Source: an uncultured Oscillospiraceae bacterium
GTDB lineage: Bacteria; Bacillota_A; Clostridia; Oscillospirales; Oscillospiraceae
NCBI GenBank assembly: GCA_944386965.1
Contig: CALXDE010000091.1
Location: 1-8,114 of the forward strand
Direction of reading: 5' to 3'
Length of the DNA stretch: 8,114 bases
Positions 6,101 to 8,114 of this stretch are shown here, one piece after another. The notes beneath the pieces are model-generated. The model was not told the origin of the DNA, did not search any database, and saw nothing but the letters and a program-made list of their open reading frames with translations. Numbering within the stretch: the first letter of the stretch is position 1; each line of letters starts with the position of its first letter. Both the position numbers and the translations under genes were made by a program.

Positions 6101-6853
6101 TCACCTGCCCGGCACAGGGGGCACCTTCCGGAGCATCACCTTGCCGAAGCACACCAGGGACCGGCCGCTGTCCCCGGGCAGGACCACGTCCGCGTCCGCC
6201 CGGGAGCGGTTGATGGAGAAGAGGTACACCACGCCGAGGGCGTCCCGGTAGTACTGCTTGCAGAGCATCTCCCCGTCCACCCAGAAGATGCCCACATCCC
6301 CGTTTTCCAAGGGGTCCCGGTTCACATAGGCCACGCCCCCGTCGGGGATGCAGGGCTCCATGGAGTCCCCCTGGATCCGCACGGCGAAGTCCGCCCCCGC
6401 CGGCACCTCCCCGGTGACGGGGATCAGATCGTAGTCGTCCCCGAATACCGGCGCCGCATAGCCCGCCGCGGCGGGACTGCGGTAGAGGGGAATCTCCCGG
6501 GGATCCTCCGCCGGTTCCGCCCGCTCCAGCTCCGCCTCATAGGCCCGCAGACTCTCCGCCGTCTGCTCCACAAGGCCCTTGCCGAAGGAGGAGAGCTCCC
6601 GGAAGCGGAGCACCAGGTTCCGCTCCCGGCCGCTGCAGACAAACTCCTTCCCGGACAGACTGTCCTGATAGAGGAAGTTGGGCGACACGTCCAGCACGTG
6701 GAACAGCCGCATCAGCACGTCCTCCCGCACCGCGTTCTGCCCGGTTTCATAGTTGCCGATGGCCGACACGCTGACCCCCAGCCGGCTGGCCAGCTCCGCC
6801 CGGCTCATGCCCAGTTCCTCCCGCCGCTCCCGCAGCCGCTGCCCAAAGCTCAT
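6101..6853 (-). CDS. CI/LexA-like repressor: XRE helix-turn-helix with S24 self-cleavage domain
   Basis: The protein has 250 residues from ATG 6853 (GGGGAGGTG five bases upstream); in-frame codons further up, to 6961, would cross the gene's own promoter. Residues 4-60 are an XRE DNA-binding domain with RLRERREELGMSRAELASRL (6-25) and SVSAIGNYETGQNAVRED (28-45). Residues 75-120 are a charged linker. Residues 121-250 are an S24/LexA-type domain with a likely cleavage site Ala130-Gly131 (PAAAGY), catalytic Ser164 in GDSMEP, and Lys199 in LCKQYY. Cleavage-site-to-Ser (34) and Ser-to-Lys (35) distances closely match Escherichia coli LexA (35 and 37 as I recall). The protein should therefore bind DNA as a dimer and inactivate itself during RecA-dependent DNA damage, like phage CI repressors. 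The divergent promoter region carries two matching operator candidates. No phage structural genes are visible nearby. Confidence 0.9.
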   Translation of the reverse strand: MSFGQRLRERREELGMSRAELASRLGVSVSAIGNYETGQNAVREDVLMRLFHVLDVSPNFLYQDSLSGKEFVCSGRERNLVLRFRELSSFGKGLVEQTAESLRAYEAELERAEPAEDPREIPLYRSPAAAGYAAPVFGDDYDLIPVTGEVPAGADFAVRIQGDSMEPCIPDGGVAYVNRDPLENGDVGIFWVDGEMLCKQYYRDALGVVYLFSINRSRADADVVLPGDSGRSLVCFGKVMLRKVPPVPGR

Positions 6854-6902
6854 AGCGCACCTCCCCGCGTGTTCCCTCTGGTGTGATTTTGGCACTACAA
6901 AC

Positions 6903-6931
6903 AGCATACCTGGTCGATGGGAAAAAGTCAA
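6903..6931 (-). promoter_or_regulatory. Promoter of the XRE-S24 repressor gene
   Basis: On the minus strand, TTGACT (6931-6926) is followed after exactly 17 nt by TATGCT (6908-6903), close to the housekeeping consensus. Transcription would start near 6897, leaving a 43-nt leader before ATG 6853. The -35 end touches the palindrome at 6931-6943. Confidence 0.7.
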
Positions 6932-6943
6932 CAGAAATTCTGT
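6931..6943. promoter_or_regulatory. Operator 1 of the repressor switch
   Basis: ACAGAAATTCTGT is a 13-bp palindrome (6-bp arms around one A) that abuts and slightly overlaps the -35 of the leftward repressor promoter. It shares the pattern ACAGAAATwCTGT with operator 2, and their centres are 29 bp apart. It is best read as a binding site for the XRE-S24 repressor, giving autoregulation. Confidence 0.6.
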
Positions 6944-6951
6944 GATCTCTC

Positions 6952-6980
6952 TTGACATCACAGAAATACTGTGCTATCCT
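6952..6980 (+). promoter_or_regulatory. Rightward promoter, divergent from the repressor
   Basis: A perfect TTGACA (6952-6957) is followed after 17 nt by TATCCT (6975-6980), with an extended -10 TGC immediately before it. Transcription would start near 6987. It faces a micro-ORF and then a minus-strand gene's terminator, so its natural product is unclear. Confidence 0.65.
6959..6973. promoter_or_regulatory. Operator 2 of the repressor switch
   Basis: CACAGAAATACTGTG is a 15-bp near-perfect palindrome lying wholly in the spacer of the rightward promoter. It has the same ACAGAAATwCTGT core as operator 1. Binding here would block the rightward promoter directly. Confidence 0.6.
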
Positions 6981-6987
6981 TTCTATC

Positions 6988-7001
6988 AGAACATTTGTTC
7001 T
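6988..7001. promoter_or_regulatory. Gram-positive LexA (SOS)-type box
   Basis: AGAACATTTGTTCT is a palindrome with 6-bp arms and a TT centre. It contains GAAC-N4-GTTC, the core of the Firmicutes LexA/DinR box. It begins right at the predicted start of the rightward transcript, so LexA binding would repress it. The site differs from the two ACAGAAATwCTGT operators, so a second regulator is the simplest reading. Confidence 0.6.
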
Positions 7002-7031
7002 AATCAAGACTATTGAAAACAGGAGGATTAT

Positions 7032-7091
7032 TTGAAAATGACATTCAGTATTTCTGATGGCAGAAGTCCCGTCAAAAAGGGGACAGGCTGA
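7032..7091 (+). CDS. Micro-ORF on the SOS-type rightward transcript (17-19 codons)
   Basis: AGGAGG (7021-7026) lies 5 nt before TTG 7032 and 11 nt before ATG 7038, in the same frame. The ATG form encodes MTFSISDGRSPVKKGTG, and TTG would add two residues. The peptide is polar with a basic end and no membrane segment, so it does not look like a TisB-type toxin. Its stop codon TGA (7089-7091) forms the loop of the hairpin at 7079-7101. Codon composition is more A/T-rich than the neighbours. It may be a real small peptide, a leader, or the stub of a deleted gene that once stood in the cro-like position. I do not recognise it. Confidence 0.35.
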   Translation: MKMTFSISDGRSPVKKGTG

Positions 7092-7101
7092 GCCCGTCCC
7101 C
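7074..7101 (-). terminator. Intrinsic terminator of the XRE-desulfoferrodoxin gene
   Basis: GGGGAC (7079-7084) pairs with GTCCCC (7096-7101), and the inner GGC/GCC pair closes a TGA loop with one A-C mismatch. On the minus strand the stem is followed by five T (7078-7074). It lies 8 nt past the stop of the gene ending at 7109. The plus-strand micro-ORF runs into it. Confidence 0.8.
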
Positions 7102-7108
7102 GCTTCGC

Positions 7109-7684
7109 TTAAATGATCTGGTAGAAAAGCCCCTCTCTGGTATCATGCCAGAACAGCCGCCCGTGGCCGCGGCGGGGCAGGTGTACCTGCAAATTCCACT
7201 CCGGATACTGCCGCACCAGGTGCAGCTCCCCTCCAGACACCAGGGCTACAAAGGACACATAGTGCTCCTTCACCATCGGGTGCTGTCCGCTTACATACCA
7301 CTCCCCGTCCAGCTCCTCCACCTGAAGTTTCTGTTTCTCCTCCGCCTTTTGCTCCGCCAGAGATTCCAGCCGCCGACCGCAGCAGGACACCGCTCCGGCC
7401 CCTGTGGTCGCCGTCACCTCACCGCAGACGGGACAGACAAAAAATCGTATTTTTCGCATAGCATTCCTCACTTTCTCTCCGTTTCCCTCCAGCAGCTCCT
7501 CCAGATCCGCGCCCAAAATGCGGGAGAGGCCAGCCAGCAGAGAAATATCCGGGCACCCCCGGCAGCGCTCCCACTTGGAAACGGTACGGTCGCTGACGCC
7601 CAGCATGTCTGCCAGCTGCCGCTGTGTCAGGCGCTTTTCCATCCGGCAGGTGCGAATCATCGCCCCCAGGCGCTCACACTCCAT
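7109..7684 (-). CDS. XRE helix-turn-helix regulator fused to a desulfoferrodoxin-like domain
   Basis: The protein has 191 residues from ATG 7684. Residues 7-65 are an XRE domain (IRTCRMEKRLTQRQLADMLG at 10-29, then VSDRTVSKWERCRGCPDISL at 30-49). Residues 84-102 hold Cys84, Cys87, Cys101 and Cys102 in the CxxCG...CCG pattern of desulforedoxin, an Fe-S4 or zinc site. Residues 126-191 resemble the superoxide reductase domain: HPMVKEHY (135-142) keeps two His ligands, but the family's CNxHG motif reads DTREG (181-185), replacing the Cys and a His. DNA binding controlled by a metal or redox state is an inference. ATG 7684 has GAGGTG six bases upstream. ATG 7705 is in frame, with a perfect AAGGAGG but 12 nt away, and would add seven residues. 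An intrinsic terminator follows. Confidence 0.82.
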   Translation of the reverse strand: MECERLGAMIRTCRMEKRLTQRQLADMLGVSDRTVSKWERCRGCPDISLLAGLSRILGADLEELLEGNGEKVRNAMRKIRFFVCPVCGEVTATTGAGAVSCCGRRLESLAEQKAEEKQKLQVEELDGEWYVSGQHPMVKEHYVSFVALVSGGELHLVRQYPEWNLQVHLPRRGHGRLFWHDTREGLFYQII

Positions 7685-7751
7685 TGCTCTCACCTCATGA
7701 AGCATCTTATCAGATTTCCTCCTTTTGTGCAATCAACGCTTCGGCGAGTCC

Positions 7752-7811
7752 GGCGGCGGGGCCGTGCGCCGTTCTTTTCCCATCAAGCAGAAAACCGCCG
7801 TACCTGGCGGC
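7752..7811 (-). repeat. 60-bp direct repeat, copy A
   Basis: The copy matches 7904-7963 at 55 of 60 positions, and all five differences are transitions. On the minus strand its first part is a CCGCC/GGCGG hairpin followed by TTTTC, so each copy looks like a small terminator. Confidence 0.8.
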
Positions 7812-7903
7812 GCTGCTCCTCTCCGTCTACCTCCCCGGCGGCACAGCCGCCCCCGGCAGCTGCGCTCCCCGCTCCGGGGATTCGAACCACCGGCCGCCTG
7901 GAT

Positions 7904-7963
7904 GGCGGCGGGGCCGCGCGCCGTCCTTCTCCCACCAAGCAAAAAACCGCCGTACCTGGCGGC
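7904..7963 (-). repeat. 60-bp direct repeat, copy B
   Basis: This is the second copy, exactly 152 bp from copy A. Its hairpin (7947-7951 with 7958-7962) is followed on the minus strand by six T. The genomic sequence ends exactly where this copy ends, next to the adapter. Confidence 0.8.
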
Positions 7964-8021
7964 AGATCGGAAGAGCGTCGTGCAGGGAAAGAGTGTAGAT
8001 CTCGGTGGTCGCCGTCTCATT
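7964..8021 (+). other. Illumina TruSeq adapter (artefact)
   Basis: The stretch begins AGATCGGAAGAGCGTCGTG and continues with GGGAAAGAGTGTAGATCTCG and GTGGTCGCCGT, the reverse complement of the Illumina universal adapter, with about two mismatches from the sequence I remember. It is not genomic. Reading frames that cross it, on either strand, are meaningless. Confidence 0.97.
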
Positions 8022-8114
8022 AAAAAAAAAAAACACCACACCCACGCGACAGCCAACCTACCCAGAAGCAACACGCCATAAACCACACACCCACAAACCC
8101 CAAAGAACCCATCC
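8022..8114. other. Read-through tail after the adapter (artefact)
   Basis: Twelve A (8022-8033) are followed by about 80 bases made almost only of A and C. This is what instruments report after a read has passed the end of the adapter. It has none of the composition of the preceding genome and should be trimmed. Confidence 0.93.

Larger units (their letters stand above)
7733..7963. other. Non-coding GC-rich region with paired repeats at contig end
   Basis: Upstream of the XRE-desulfoferrodoxin gene I see no supported coding sequence. The region contains the two 60-bp repeats listed separately, a GGCGGC/GCCGCC hairpin between them, and a GGTTCGAATCC-like string on the minus strand that does not fold into a tRNA. 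The genomic sequence stops at 7963, inside or at the end of the second repeat copy. Confidence 0.6.

Noticed and set aside
6854..6961. Upstream starts for the XRE-S24 repressor, adding up to 36 residues
   Set aside because: They would cross the gene's own promoter (6903-6931) and leader. ATG 6853 has an excellent ribosome binding site and starts right at the XRE fold.
6101..7101. Prophage or integrated element
   Set aside because: The repressor and switch look phage-like, but no integrase, excisionase, structural gene or attachment-site duplication is visible in the window.
7860..7900. Possible tRNA T-arm (GGTTCGAATCC on the minus strand)
   Set aside because: The flanking bases do not form a five-pair T-stem, and no acceptor, D or anticodon arms can be placed; the upstream side is the 60-bp repeat.
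7752..7963. CRISPR array
   Set aside because: There are only two repeat copies, too long (60 bp) and too far apart (92-bp gap), with a terminator-like hairpin and no cas genes in view.
7827..8086. Open frames at the right end on both strands
   Set aside because: They run through the adapter and the poly-A tail, so their sequences are partly artificial.

Overview
The window looks like the end of a draft contig from a GC-rich, endospore-forming member of the Clostridia, probably an Oscillospiraceae-type gut bacterium. This rests on three things: GC-rich codon use, strong AGGAGG-type ribosome binding sites, and two sporulation loci (yqfC-yqfD and a ylbJ-like gene) that belong to endospore formers. 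The genus is an inference. The last ~150 bases (7964-8114) are not genomic: they start with an Illumina TruSeq adapter and run into a poly-A and A/C-rich tail.

Layout. (1) 1-1196, minus strand: yqfC followed by yqfD, the latter cut by the window edge. A sigma-E-like promoter lies just upstream of yqfC. (2) 1301-3286, plus strand: a self-contained operon of a short GntR/YtrA-type repressor, an ABC ATPase and a six-helix permease. The genes overlap by 8 and 1 nt. A promoter with a perfect 13-bp inverted-repeat operator precedes them and a strong intrinsic terminator follows. (3) 3348-4256, plus strand: a YlbJ/SpoVV-like sporulation membrane protein. (4) 4257-4531: no gene, but a dense run of perfect hairpins, bounded by two copies of a 24-bp hairpin that differ only in the orientation of the loop. 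(5) 4532-5943, minus strand: an ECF sigma factor and its membrane-anchored presumed anti-sigma factor, translationally coupled, with an ECF-type promoter upstream. (6) 6101-6853, minus strand: a CI/LexA-like repressor (XRE helix-turn-helix plus S24 self-cleavage domain) with its own promoter and terminator. (7) 6900-7091: a compact bidirectional switch. Two similar palindromes sit on the two divergent promoters, a Gram-positive LexA-type box sits at the predicted start of the rightward transcript, and that transcript encodes only a 17-19-codon ORF before another gene's terminator. (8) 7109-7684, minus strand: an XRE helix-turn-helix fused to a desulfoferrodoxin-like module whose Cys4 centre is intact but whose catalytic Cys and His are replaced. 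(9) 7733-7963: two 60-bp repeat copies 152 bp apart. (10) 7964-8114: sequencing artefact.

Most units are small autoregulated circuits: a GntR repressor with its ABC exporter, an ECF sigma with its anti-sigma, an autocleavable repressor with a divergent promoter, and a possible redox-sensing XRE protein. The most unusual parts are the LexA/CI-like switch that drives a micro-ORF, the desulfoferrodoxin-fused regulator with a degenerate site, and the hairpin cluster at 4268-4517. All family assignments were made by reading motifs; no database search was run.
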